Source: Caulobacter segnis ATCC 21756 (GTDB lineage Bacteria; Pseudomonadota; Alphaproteobacteria; Caulobacterales; Caulobacteraceae). Taken from it: a DNA stretch of 64,000 nucleotides. The translations under genes were made by a program, and so were the position numbers. The stretch is from NCBI RefSeq assembly GCF_000092285.1, contig NC_014100.1, positions 2,542,001-2,606,000 on the forward strand. The letters are read 5' to 3'. Position 1 is the stretch's first letter, and each line of letters starts with the position of its first letter. The notes under the pieces are model-generated. The model ran no database searches, was not told the DNA's origin, and worked only from the letters and a program-made list of their open reading frames with translations. Shown piece after piece: positions 33,698 through 42,090 of the stretch.

Positions 33698-36406
33698 ATG
33701 AAGACCACCAATTCACGCCACGCCTGCGTCTCGCACCTTGCGATGATCGTCGCCGCCTGGTCGGCCGCGTCGGCCGTGCAGGCGCAGACCGCGCCACAAC
33801 CCTCGACCATAGAAGATACGGCGGTCTCAGAGATCGTGGTCACGGGGACCAGCATTCGTGGGGTGGCGGCCGCCGGCTCGCCCACGGTCGGCGTAAGCCT
33901 TCAGGACCTGAAGGCCTCCGGGGCCGGCACACCCAGCGACGCGCTGCGCATGCTGCCCCAGGTGTTGAACCTGGGCGCCGATGAAAGCCGCAGCAGCTTC
34001 AACGGCGGGGCGCAGGACGCCGCGGCCAACTCCACCGCCGTTCGCACCGCCAACCTCCGCGGCGTCGGTCCCGAGGCCACTCTGCTGCTGCTGAACGGCC
34101 GCCGGCTGGCGCCAAACGGCATCATCAAGGCGCTGGGCGACCTCGACCAGATCCCGACCTCCGCCGTCGCGCGCATCGAGGTCGTCACGGACGGCGCCTC
34201 GGCCATCTACGGTTCGGACGCCGTGGCCGGTGTCGTGAACCTGATTACGCGCCGCTCGCTCGACGGCGGCGAGACCACCTTCCGCTACGGTTTCGCCGAC
34301 AACGTCTCGCAGAAGCAGTTCAGCCAAACGTTTGGCAAGACCTGGGACACCGGCGAGCTGTTCTTCTCGTTCGAACACAACGAGCGCGGCAATCTGTCGG
34401 GCGTGGATCGCGACTTCGCCAGCCAGAACCGCACCACGCGGGGCGGCACGGACGCCCGTCCCTTCACCGCCGCGCCGGGCAACATCGTCATCGGCGGCGT
34501 GCGCTACGCCCTGCCCGCCGGCAACGGCGTCGGGATCAATCCGTCGGCCCTGGTGGCTGGCACGGCCAATCGCTACGACGAGGGGGCGGCCGCCGACCTG
34601 CTGCCCAAACAGAACCGCAACACGATCCTGTTCAACGTCCACCAGCACATCGGCGACAAGGCCGAGGTCTGGTACGAGGGCTTCTACACCCGCCGCAAAT
34701 ATAACCTCGCCGCGCCGCCCGCCCTCTTCAGCCTGACGGTGCGCAACACCAATCCCTGGTTCGTCTCGCCCGCCGGCCAGACCTCCGAGACGGTCGAATA
34801 CCGCCTGACCGACGACGCCGATCCGAACTCGACGGGCTTCGAGAACGCCCAGCAGAACGCGATCGGGTTCAACTACGATCTGGGCAAGCAATGGCGGATC
34901 GCCGCCTATGCCGACCACAGCATCAGCCGGGGCTTCCAGGACCGCAAGAACGTCCTGAACAACGCCGCCCTCACCGCGGCTCTCGCCAGCAGCAGTCAGG
35001 CGACCGCGTTCAATCCGTTCGGCGACGGGACGTTCAACCGCACCAACAACTCCGCCCTGCTCGACATCATCGACGCCAACCGCGCGACGTGGGGCACCAA
35101 CATCGCCAAGGACTATTCGATCAAGGCCGACGGTCCGATCTTCGACCTGCCCGCGGGCTCGGTCCGCGTCGCGGTGGGCGCCGAGTACCACGACAACAGC
35201 TTCAAGCAGACGCTTGAGGCGACCAACGTCCTGGCCAGCGGCGCGGCGACCTACAAGATCGTGCGCAACAGCCGCGACATCAAAACCCTGTACGGCGAGC
35301 TGTTCGTGCCGATCGTCGGGCCGTCGAACGCCCTGCCGGGCGTGCAGCGCCTGGAGCTGTCACTGGCCGGCCGGCGCGAGGACTATTCCGACTTCGGCAA
35401 CACCACCAACCCGAAGATCGGGGTCATCTACGCGCCGATCTCCGACCTGACGCTGCGCGCCACCTATGGCACCTCGTTCCGCGCCCCGTCGCTGATCGAC
35501 AGCGCCGACCAGATCAAGAACATCTTCATCCAGAACCTGACCGACCCGACGTCTTCCACCGGCGTCACCCGCGGCATCTTCACCAACGGCGGCAACGGCC
35601 AGCTGGGTCCGGAGACGGCCAAGACTTGGTCGGCGGGCCTGGACTGGAAGCCGAAGGCGATCAGCGGCCTCAGCGTCTCGGCCACCTGGTACAAGATCCT
35701 CTACAACAACCGCATCGACGTGACACCGAACACGGCCCTGGCCAACGGTTCGGTCTATGCGGCCTTCGTCACGCGCCGCCCGGCGGCGTCGGACACGGCG
35801 GGGACGGCAGCCTTCAACGCCCTGGTCGCCGCCGCCCTGGCCAGCCCCGACCTGCAGAACCCGGTCGAGCCGGTCGCCAACATCAACGTGCTGATCGACG
35901 GCCGCCGCCAGAACCTGGGCCAGCTGGACCAGCGCGGCCTGGACGTCTCGGTCCGCTACGCCTTCAGCACGCCCGTCGGCGACTGGACGGTGTCGACCGA
36001 GGTCGCCAAGATCCTGAAACTGGAACGCAAGACCGCCGCGAGCGCGCCTTGGCAGGATGTGCTGGACACCTTCGGCAACCCGATCGACCTGCGCGTGCGC
36101 GGCGCAGTCGGCTGGCGCTCGGACGGCTGGTCGGCGAACCTCTTCGCCAACTACACCGACAGCTACCTGAACACCGCCGTCACGCCGAACGTGAAGGTCA
36201 AGAGCCAGACGATCTTCGACGCGACGGCGTCCTACGCCTTCGAGCGCGAGGCCGGCTGGGCCAAGGACCTGAGAATCTCGGCCAACGTCATGAACCTGTT
36301 CGACAAGGATCCGCCGGTCGTTCTGAACGGCACCCTGTCGTGGGACAGCCAGGCCGCTTCGCCGCTGGGTCGCTTCGTCTCCGTGGAGATCAGCAAGGCC
36401 TGGTGA
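33698..36406 (+). CDS. TonB-dependent receptor
   Basis: 902 residues. Signal peptide cut near AVQA-QT (residues 1-29), TonB-box region VSEIVVTGTSIRGVAAAGSP near 42, plug with LLLLNGRRLAPNG, VEVVTDGASAIYGSDAVAGV, and a large barrel ending GRFVSVEISKAW. The GTSIRG opening and LLNGRR plug place it with the large oligosaccharide- or polymer-type receptors of Caulobacter and sphingomonads. The start at 33698 follows GGGAGG; the longer frame adds unrelated basic residues. It is divergent from the CoA-transferase/dehydratase operon and 77 bases ahead of a CocE-type hydrolase gene. The imported ligand is unknown. Confidence 0.92.
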   Translation: MKTTNSRHACVSHLAMIVAAWSAASAVQAQTAPQPSTIEDTAVSEIVVTGTSIRGVAAAGSPTVGVSLQDLKASGAGTPSDALRMLPQVLNLGADESRSSFNGGAQDAAANSTAVRTANLRGVGPEATLLLLNGRRLAPNGIIKALGDLDQIPTSAVARIEVVTDGASAIYGSDAVAGVVNLITRRSLDGGETTFRYGFADNVSQKQFSQTFGKTWDTGELFFSFEHNERGNLSGVDRDFASQNRTTRGGTDARPFTAAPGNIVIGGVRYALPAGNGVGINPSALVAGTANRYDEGAAADLLPKQNRNTILFNVHQHIGDKAEVWYEGFYTRRKYNLAAPPALFSLTVRNTNPWFVSPAGQTSETVEYRLTDDADPNSTGFENAQQNAIGFNYDLGKQWRIAAYADHSISRGFQDRKNVLNNAALTAALASSSQATAFNPFGDGTFNRTNNSALLDIIDANRATWGTNIAKDYSIKADGPIFDLPAGSVRVAVGAEYHDNSFKQTLEATNVLASGAATYKIVRNSRDIKTLYGELFVPIVGPSNALPGVQRLELSLAGRREDYSDFGNTTNPKIGVIYAPISDLTLRATYGTSFRAPSLIDSADQIKNIFIQNLTDPTSSTGVTRGIFTNGGNGQLGPETAKTWSAGLDWKPKAISGLSVSATWYKILYNNRIDVTPNTALANGSVYAAFVTRRPAASDTAGTAAFNALVAAALASPDLQNPVEPVANINVLIDGRRQNLGQLDQRGLDVSVRYAFSTPVGDWTVSTEVAKILKLERKTAASAPWQDVLDTFGNPIDLRVRGAVGWRSDGWSANLFANYTDSYLNTAVTPNVKVKSQTIFDATASYAFEREAGWAKDLRISANVMNLFDKDPPVVLNGTLSWDSQAASPLGRFVSVEISKAW

Positions 36407-36435
36407 TCGACGACTTTCCCCCCGGGAACACCTTT

Positions 36436-36470
36436 GGCGGGTGAGCCTGGCTCGCCCGCCGCTTCTTTTT
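36436..36470 (+). terminator. Rho-independent terminator after the TonB receptor
   Basis: GGCGGGTGAGC pairs with GCTCGCCCGCC (one G-T wobble) around a CTG loop, followed by GCTTCTTTTT. It lies 30 bases after the receptor stop and just before the hydrolase gene, so receptor and hydrolase may be partly uncoupled. Confidence 0.8.
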
Positions 36471-36483
36471 CAGTGAGCCTCGT

Positions 36484-38217
36484 ATGAAGTCCTCAGCGAT
36501 CGCCCTCGCCGCCGCGCTTTCCGCCGCCGCCACCGCCCTGCCCGCGCTCGCCGCGCCGCCGTCCAACTTCGGCGCCTATGCGCCCAAGGCGCTCTATTCG
36601 CAGCAGGTGGCGACCTCGTTCTATCTGCCGATGCGCGACGGCACGAAGATCGCGATCTCGCTGCATCGCCCGGCGGTGAACGGCAAGCCAGTGGACACGC
36701 GCCTGCCGGTCATCTGGCACCACACGCTGGACATCGAGAAGACGGGCGTGCGCGAAACGGGCGCGGCCCAGTCGCTGACCGACCTTACCCGCGCGGGCTA
36801 TGTGGTGGCGATCGTGGCGCGACGCGGCAACGGCGCCTCGTTCGGCGTCAGGCGCGGCTATGAAGACTTCACCGAAGGCTTCGACGCCTACGAGATCACC
36901 GAGTGGCTGGCCGCCCAGCCCTGGTCTGACGGCAAGATCGGGATGTACGGCTGCTCGAACACCGGCGAGGCGGTGATGCACGCCATGATCGCCCGCCCGC
37001 CGCACCTGAAGGCCGCCTTCGCCGGCTGCTTCGCCTGGGAGCGCTACGACGGCCACACGCGCGGCGGGATCATCTCGCAGTACGGCACCGGCCCGACCCG
37101 CACGCTCGAGGACGACCTGAAGGCCACGCCCGTGCAGGGCGATGAGGACCGGACGCTGCTACGCCAAGCGGCCGAGGAGCATCAAAAGTCGACCAACCTG
37201 CTCGAGCTGATGAAGTCCATGCCCTACCGCGACAGCTGGTCGCCGCTGGTCATGGCCAAGTTCTGGGGCGAGGTCAGCATCGGCGCCTATCTCAGCCAGC
37301 TGAAGGCCTCGAACGTTCCGCTCTACATCCAGGGCGGCTGGTACGACGACTTCCGCACCGAGGGCCTGATCGCCCAGGCCAACCTGCCAGACCAGGCGCG
37401 CATCGTGATCGGCCCCTGGCGGCACTGCCTGAACAACGGCTTCGACCTGCGCGCCGAGCAGCTGCGCTTCTTCGACCACTATTTGAAGGGAGAGGCGACG
37501 GGGATCGAGACCGACGCGCCCATCCACTATTTCACGATCGGCGCGCCGAAGGGCCAGGAGTGGCGCTCGACCGACCGCTGGCCGCGCCCCGACGCGCGCA
37601 ACGCCCTGTTCCTCGACGCGGGCGCGCTGAAGCCCAAGCCCGCGACCAAGACGGCGGCCACCAGCGTCACGGTCGACTACGCACCGGCCTGCCCGCCCGA
37701 TCCGGTGCAGCCCAACTGGGGCCCCTTCGCCCAGCCGTGCCATCCGGCCAAGGCCAGCTTCGTCTATAGCGGCCCGGTCCTGAAGGCCGACACCGAGATG
37801 ACCGGCTCGCCGCTGGCCGACCTCTGGATCTCCTCGACCGCGCCCGAGCAGCCGGTGTTCGCCTATCTGGAGGACGTCGCGCCCGACGGCTCGGTCACGG
37901 TGGTCAGCGAGGGCCGCCAGCGCGCCTCGCTGCGCAAGGTCGTGACCGCCCCTTGGGACACGATCGGCACGCCCTGGCGTCGCGCCTGGACCGAGGACCA
38001 CCACCCCCTGAAGGCCGGCGAGCCCGTGCGGGTGTCGTTCGACATGCTGGCGGTGTCCTATGTCTTCAAGGCCGGGCACCGGGTGCGGATCGCCGTCAGC
38101 GGGGCCGAGCCCCGCGAGCGCGCGCGGGTCGAGACCTCGCCGCCGCCGACCCTGACCCTGCACACCGGCGGCGACACGCCGTCCAGCGTCATCCTTCCGG
38201 TGCGGAGCGCGCCGTGA
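36484..38217 (+). CDS. CocE/NonD-family exported hydrolase (X-Pro peptidase-like)
   Basis: 577 residues with a signal peptide (cut after ALAA, residue 24). The N-terminal alpha/beta-hydrolase domain opens VATSFYLPMRDGTKIAISLHRP. The nucleophile elbow is GMYGCSNTGEA (S158), where relatives usually have GxSYGG. The acid is in QGGWYDDF near 288 and the histidine in IGPWRH (H314). The C-terminal jelly-roll (PLADLWISSTAPEQ onward) is the CocE/DPP-15 lid. The family cleaves esters or amides such as cocaine, glutaryl-cephalosporins and X-Pro peptides. Its stop overlaps the CapA-like start (TGATG). Substrate is unknown. Confidence 0.87.
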   Translation: MKSSAIALAAALSAAATALPALAAPPSNFGAYAPKALYSQQVATSFYLPMRDGTKIAISLHRPAVNGKPVDTRLPVIWHHTLDIEKTGVRETGAAQSLTDLTRAGYVVAIVARRGNGASFGVRRGYEDFTEGFDAYEITEWLAAQPWSDGKIGMYGCSNTGEAVMHAMIARPPHLKAAFAGCFAWERYDGHTRGGIISQYGTGPTRTLEDDLKATPVQGDEDRTLLRQAAEEHQKSTNLLELMKSMPYRDSWSPLVMAKFWGEVSIGAYLSQLKASNVPLYIQGGWYDDFRTEGLIAQANLPDQARIVIGPWRHCLNNGFDLRAEQLRFFDHYLKGEATGIETDAPIHYFTIGAPKGQEWRSTDRWPRPDARNALFLDAGALKPKPATKTAATSVTVDYAPACPPDPVQPNWGPFAQPCHPAKASFVYSGPVLKADTEMTGSPLADLWISSTAPEQPVFAYLEDVAPDGSVTVVSEGRQRASLRKVVTAPWDTIGTPWRRAWTEDHHPLKAGEPVRVSFDMLAVSYVFKAGHRVRIAVSGAEPRERARVETSPPPTLTLHTGGDTPSSVILPVRSAP

Positions 38218-39347
38218 TGACCGCGCCGTTCAAGCTCTACATGACCGGCGACCTCGTGCTGGACGAGCCGAACGCCGACTTCTTCTTCGACAAGGCGCGG
38301 CTTCTGCTGGCGGAGGCCGATCTGCTGATCGGCCACGTCGAGGTGCCGCACACCACGCGAGGCCGGGAGTCGGTCGGCGACATCCCCGCCCCCGCCAGCG
38401 ATCCGGAGAACTTGAAAGCGGTCGGCCGCGCCGGCTTCCACATGGTCAGCCTGGCGGGCAATCACATCCACGATCGCGGCGGCGAGGGCATCGACGACAC
38501 GATCGCCAATCTCGCCGGCCAGGGCCTCGTCAGCGCCGGCGCCGGCCTCGACCTGGACCAGGCGCGTCGGCCGGCCGTGGCGGCGCGAGGCGGCGTCCGC
38601 GTCGGGCTGCTCAGCTACAATTGCGTGGGCCCCAAGGAAGGCTGGGCGGGACCCAAGCGCGCCGGCTGCGCCTATCTGAAGATCATCACCCATTACGAGC
38701 TCGAGAACGCCAATCCGGGCGGGCCACCCAAGGTCTACACCTTCGCCGATCCCGACACGGTCGAGGCCATGCAGGCCGATATCGCGGCCATCCGCGGCCA
38801 GGTCGACGTGCTGGTCGTGGCCTTCCACAAGGGCGTGGTCCACACCCCTGCCCACATCGCCATGTACGAGAAGGCCGTAGCGCGCGAAGCGATCGAGGCC
38901 GGGGCCGACATCGTGATCGGCCATCACGCCCACATCCTGCGCGGGGTCGAGGTCTGGCGCGGCAAGCCGATCTTCCATGGCCTGGGCAACTTCGTGAGCG
39001 TCACCCGCGCCCTGACGGCCGAGGGCAACGAAAATCCGGTTCGCCGCGCCTGGGCCGAGAAGCGCAAGGTGCTGTTCGGCTTCGAGCCCGATCCCGCCTA
39101 TCCGCTGTACCCTTTCCACCCCGAGGCTAAGAACGGCATGGTCGCGGCCTGCCATATCGGCGCCGACGGCGTGATCAGCCCCGGCTTCCGGCCGATCTGG
39201 ATGACGCCGACGGGACAGCCCGAGCCGCTGGTCGACGACGCGCGCGGCCGGGCGGTGGCCGACTATGTCGCCGAGATCAGCCGCAAGGCGGGCCTCAAGA
39301 CCGACTTCGCCTGGGACGGCCAGCGAGTCGCCTTCTCGGCTTCGTAA
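38217..39347 (+). CDS. CapA-family (PGA_cap) metallophosphatase-like protein
   Basis: 376 residues with CapA-family metallophosphoesterase blocks: LYMTGDLVLDEPN near 5, LLIGHVEVPH near 36, SLAGNHIHDRG near 78, VVAFHKGVVH near 201, and GADIVIGHHAHILRGVEVWRGKPIFHGLGNF near 230-260. CapA is best known from poly-gamma-glutamate export, but many homologues have no known role. No capB, capC or pgs genes are nearby and no signal peptide or membrane anchor is present, so a capsule role is unlikely. It is translationally coupled to the CocE-type hydrolase (TGATG), which suggests a joint catabolic role, perhaps hydrolysis of an imported amide, ester or phosphate. That is inference. Confidence 0.83.
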   Translation: MTAPFKLYMTGDLVLDEPNADFFFDKARLLLAEADLLIGHVEVPHTTRGRESVGDIPAPASDPENLKAVGRAGFHMVSLAGNHIHDRGGEGIDDTIANLAGQGLVSAGAGLDLDQARRPAVAARGGVRVGLLSYNCVGPKEGWAGPKRAGCAYLKIITHYELENANPGGPPKVYTFADPDTVEAMQADIAAIRGQVDVLVVAFHKGVVHTPAHIAMYEKAVAREAIEAGADIVIGHHAHILRGVEVWRGKPIFHGLGNFVSVTRALTAEGNENPVRRAWAEKRKVLFGFEPDPAYPLYPFHPEAKNGMVAACHIGADGVISPGFRPIWMTPTGQPEPLVDDARGRAVADYVAEISRKAGLKTDFAWDGQRVAFSAS

Positions 39348-39418
39348 CCCGTCGCCATTGACCGCGACGGTGGAAATCGACGAGGAAGTTGTTCAGCCGC
39401 CGGAGAACAAGACAGCCG

Positions 39419-39919
39419 ATGATCGCCAAGGCCGAGTCCATCGCTTCCGTTGAAGACGACGAGCCCCGCGGGGAGATTTCCCTCGGCGTGCTCGACGACC
39501 TGGTCGGCTTCCGCATCCGCCGGATCCAGAACCACTTGTCGCGGGCGTTCAACGCCTTGCTGGACCGCGAAGAGATCCGGCCGGGCGCCTTCTCGGCGCT
39601 CGCCCTGATCGCCGCCAATCCGGGCCTGTCGCAGAAGACGCTGGCGCGTGAGGTTGGGTTCGACAAGGCCACGATCGTCGCCATTCTCGACAACATGGAG
39701 CGTTTGGGCTGGACGATGCGCCAGCGGTCCAAGACCGACCGGCGCCGCCACCTGCTGTTCGTCACGCCCGTCGGCCTCAAGGCCCTGGAGGAGATGCGGG
39801 CCCTGGCTCACGTCAACGAAGCGGCGATCAAGACGGCGCTGAGCGACGAGGAGCATCAGATCCTGCACACCCTGCTCGACAAGCTCTACAAGCGCTGTTT
39901 CGCCGACAGCGAGCAATAG
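39419..39919 (+). CDS. MarR-family transcriptional regulator
   Basis: 166 residues in the preferred frame. Winged helix: LSQKTLAREVGFDKATIVAILDNMERLGW near 70-98, wing RQRSKTDRRRHLLFVTPVG near 102-120, with dimerisation helices at the ends. The start is uncertain: ATG 39419 follows CGGAG by 13 bases, while a TTG at 39389 follows GAGGAAG closely. It is convergent with the MFS gene (3 bases between stops) and is on the same strand as the receptor/hydrolase/CapA string. With the MarR at 41477 it is a candidate reader of the GTTTG-N5-CAAAC sites. Confidence 0.87.
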   Translation: MIAKAESIASVEDDEPRGEISLGVLDDLVGFRIRRIQNHLSRAFNALLDREEIRPGAFSALALIAANPGLSQKTLAREVGFDKATIVAILDNMERLGWTMRQRSKTDRRRHLLFVTPVGLKALEEMRALAHVNEAAIKTALSDEEHQILHTLLDKLYKRCFADSEQ

Positions 39920-39922
39920 GGT

Positions 39923-41338
39923 CTAGGCGGCCGCTGGCTCGTTGGCCTTCAGCCAACGGGCGCCAAGCACCAGGAAGCCCGCGGCGAGCAGGAAGCCCAT
40001 CGAGACCACCACCAGGGCGGTCTGCAGCCCCGCCGCCGAGGCCTGGGCGCAGGCTTGCGCGACCTCGGTCGCCGCGCCCTTGGCCGCGCGCCCGCCCGGA
40101 CACGCCGCGTGAAAGGCGCCCAAAGCAGCGGGGAAGGCGCGGCCCGCGACGCTGTCGCTCACGCCGCCCGCGATCAGAGGACCGGTCATGCCGCCGATCA
40201 CCGTCGCCCCGAACATGAACACCGCCGCCCCCGTAGCGCGCATGGTGCCCGGCACTATGTTCTGGACCGCCGCGTACATCGGGCCGTTCTTGAGATTGTA
40301 GGCCACCGAGGCGGCCAGCAGCAGCGGAAGGCCCAACGCCCAGTTCTGTTGGGCGAAGGCTAGGCCGTAGAAGAGGCACGTCAGCACTCCGCCTACCGCC
40401 GGCACCAGAACGTAGGAGCGCCCGCGCGCGTCGGCCAGCTTGTCGGCCGCCACGCCGCCCAGGAAGGTGCCGGCCAGGCCGAGCATGCCGCCCAGCCCAA
40501 CGACGCCGCCCGCCTCGCCCAGGGTCAGTCCATGGGTGCGCATCATGAACGAGACGGTGAACACCGTGACGCCGTTATAGGCCAGGCCGATGAAGGCGCC
40601 GCCGATCACCAGCATGACAAAGGCGGGGTTGCGCAGCAGCACGCCCAAGTCGGCTAGGAAGGTCGAATTGGACTTTGCTTCGACCTTGGCCGGCGCGTCC
40701 GCCTCGATGCGCTCACGCGGTTCGCGCAGCGTCAGCCAAGCCAGCAGCGCCAGCAACAGTCCTGGCAGGCCCACCACGATGAAGGCCGCGCGCCAACCCC
40801 AGTGCTGGGCGATCAGCCCGCCGACGATCGGCGCCAGGATGGTGGCGAAGGACGGCGCGGTGCTGACGATCGACATGACCATGCCGCGCTGGCGCATGCT
40901 GAAGTTGTCGGCCAGCAGCGAGTGGCTGACCGGCAGGCAGCCGCCCTCCCCCATGCCCACGCCCACGCGGAAAAGCAGCAACTGGACAAAGCCCTGGGCG
41001 ACACCGCACAGCGCCGTCATGGTCGACCAGACCGCGACCACCGCCGCCATCAGCCGGGCGCGGTTGGTCCGCTCGGCCAGTCGCGCGACGGGAATGCCGG
41101 CCACCGAATAGAACAGCGCGAACGCCGGCCCGCTGAGCAGGCCCAACTGCCAGTCGCTGAGCCCCAGCTCGCGCTTGATGGGCTCCTGCAGCACATTGAG
41201 GACAATCCGGTCGAGGTAGTTGCAGATCGTGATCAGCAACAGAAGCCCGACGATATAGACATGGTAGGGTCGCCAGACGATCTTGGTCGTCGCGCCAGCC
41301 TCGGCCTTGTCGGCGCCCCCGCGCACGGCGTCAGACAT
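39923..41338 (-). CDS. MFS transporter (Spinster/ACS-like)
   Basis: 471 residues with about 12 membrane segments. Typical motifs: ICNYLDRIVLNVLQEPIKRELG near 41-62, the loop 2-3 motif variant ARLAERTNRARLMAA near 94, and VGMGEGGCLPVSHSLLADNF near 134. The NYLDR opening and GEGG motif recall Spinster/hexuronate-type carriers that move organic acids with protons. The ATG at 41338 follows GGAGGA; the longer frame to 41458 reads through promoter sequence. A TATAAT box with an operator (site B) lies upstream. The substrate is probably an acid processed by the neighbouring hydrolases or CoA enzymes, which is inference. Confidence 0.9.
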   Translation of the reverse strand: MSDAVRGGADKAEAGATTKIVWRPYHVYIVGLLLLITICNYLDRIVLNVLQEPIKRELGLSDWQLGLLSGPAFALFYSVAGIPVARLAERTNRARLMAAVVAVWSTMTALCGVAQGFVQLLLFRVGVGMGEGGCLPVSHSLLADNFSMRQRGMVMSIVSTAPSFATILAPIVGGLIAQHWGWRAAFIVVGLPGLLLALLAWLTLREPRERIEADAPAKVEAKSNSTFLADLGVLLRNPAFVMLVIGGAFIGLAYNGVTVFTVSFMMRTHGLTLGEAGGVVGLGGMLGLAGTFLGGVAADKLADARGRSYVLVPAVGGVLTCLFYGLAFAQQNWALGLPLLLAASVAYNLKNGPMYAAVQNIVPGTMRATGAAVFMFGATVIGGMTGPLIAGGVSDSVAGRAFPAALGAFHAACPGGRAAKGAATEVAQACAQASAAGLQTALVVVSMGFLLAAGFLVLGARWLKANEPAAA

Positions 41339-41401
41339 ATGGTTTCCTCCAAGGGCCGGCGGCCAGACGCGCCTTTGAATGGCGCTTTTATTTGTTTCTA
41401 T

Positions 41402-41431
41402 ATTATATTGTTTGCCTTGCAAACCATTTGA
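41402..41431 (-). promoter_or_regulatory. MFS promoter with operator (site B)
   Basis: On the minus strand TCAAAT (41431-41426), an 18-base spacer and a perfect TATAAT (41407-41402) read toward the MFS gene. The spacer is filled by TTGTTTGCCTTGCAAACCA (41408-41426), an inverted repeat GTTTGC-N3-GCAAAC with one mismatch in the outer arms. It is the closest match to site A at 20241. Confidence 0.65.
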
Positions 41432-41476
41432 GCGCGGCGCGATTATGGCGGCCGGCAAGCCTCCGGATCGCTCCGA

Positions 41477-41941
41477 CTAGATGGCGGCGATCCGCTCAAG
41501 GACCGTCAGCATCCGCTCTTTCTCAAGATCCCCCAGGGCCTCCAGAACCTTGCGGTCGTGGGCGGCGTGGGCCGCCTTGGCGCCCCGCAGCAGCGCGGCT
41601 CCTTCGGGGGTAATGGACAGGGCGTAGGAGCGTCGATCGCCCGGGACCGGATCGCGGCGCACCAGGCCCCGCGCCTGAAGCTGATCGAGGATGATCACGA
41701 GGTTCGGACGCTGAATCCTCAGCATGTCGCCGATCGCGCGCTGCTGAAGTCCTGGCGTGGCTTCGATAACCAGCAGTACGGACAGGTCGGTGACCCGTAG
41801 GTCGAAGGGCTTGAGCGCGGCCAGCAGGTCCTTGAACACCGCGACCTGAGCCAGGCGGAGGACAAACCCCACTGTCGTCTCGAGACCGCCCAGCGAGGGG
41901 GTGGGCTCTGTCTCCGCCTTACGTTTCGCAGCGCTCGTCAT
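41477..41941 (-). CDS. MarR-family transcriptional regulator
   Basis: 154 residues. The winged helix includes LQQRAIGDMLRIQRPNLVIILDQLQARGL near 65-93 and wing RRDPVPGDRRSYALSITPEG near 94-113. I place the start at ATG 41941 because the upstream extension reads through the divergent promoter region. It lies between two transporter genes: on the same strand it is upstream of the MFS gene (139 bases, containing site B), and it diverges from the AAHS-type transporter. It is therefore the best candidate regulator of both, possibly through the GTTTG-N5-CAAAC motif. Confidence 0.87.
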   Translation of the reverse strand: MTSAAKRKAETEPTPSLGGLETTVGFVLRLAQVAVFKDLLAALKPFDLRVTDLSVLLVIEATPGLQQRAIGDMLRIQRPNLVIILDQLQARGLVRRDPVPGDRRSYALSITPEGAALLRGAKAAHAAHDRKVLEALGDLEKERMLTVLERIAAI

Positions 41942-42022
41942 CGACGCGTCTTTCTCGTGTGCGGTGTTGTCTAGCACGGCGACCGGATTCGCGCCGACGG
42001 GCCGCGAATAGGGGCGACACTC

Positions 42023-42035
42023 CATAATAGTTATG
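42023..42035. promoter_or_regulatory. Possible regulator site between marR and AAHS transporter
   Basis: CATAATAGTTATG is an inverted repeat CATAA-N3-TTATG in an AT-richer patch midway between divergent starts (41941 and 42091). It could bind the adjacent MarR protein, but it differs from the GTTTG-N5-CAAAC sites and five-base arms are weak evidence. Confidence 0.3.
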
Positions 42036-42090
42036 ACACATATCAAAAATCGCGCCGGAGAGCGCGGCCACAAAACTAGGGGGAAAGTTC

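Noticed and set aside
38217..39347. Capsule (poly-gamma-glutamate) synthesis locus
   Set aside because: Only a CapA-like protein is present; no capB, capC or export genes and no membrane anchor.
39940..39958. Hairpin CGTTGGC-N5-GCCAACG as terminator between the MarR and MFS genes
   Set aside because: It lies inside the coding C-terminus of the MFS gene (ending at 39923) and has no T tract.
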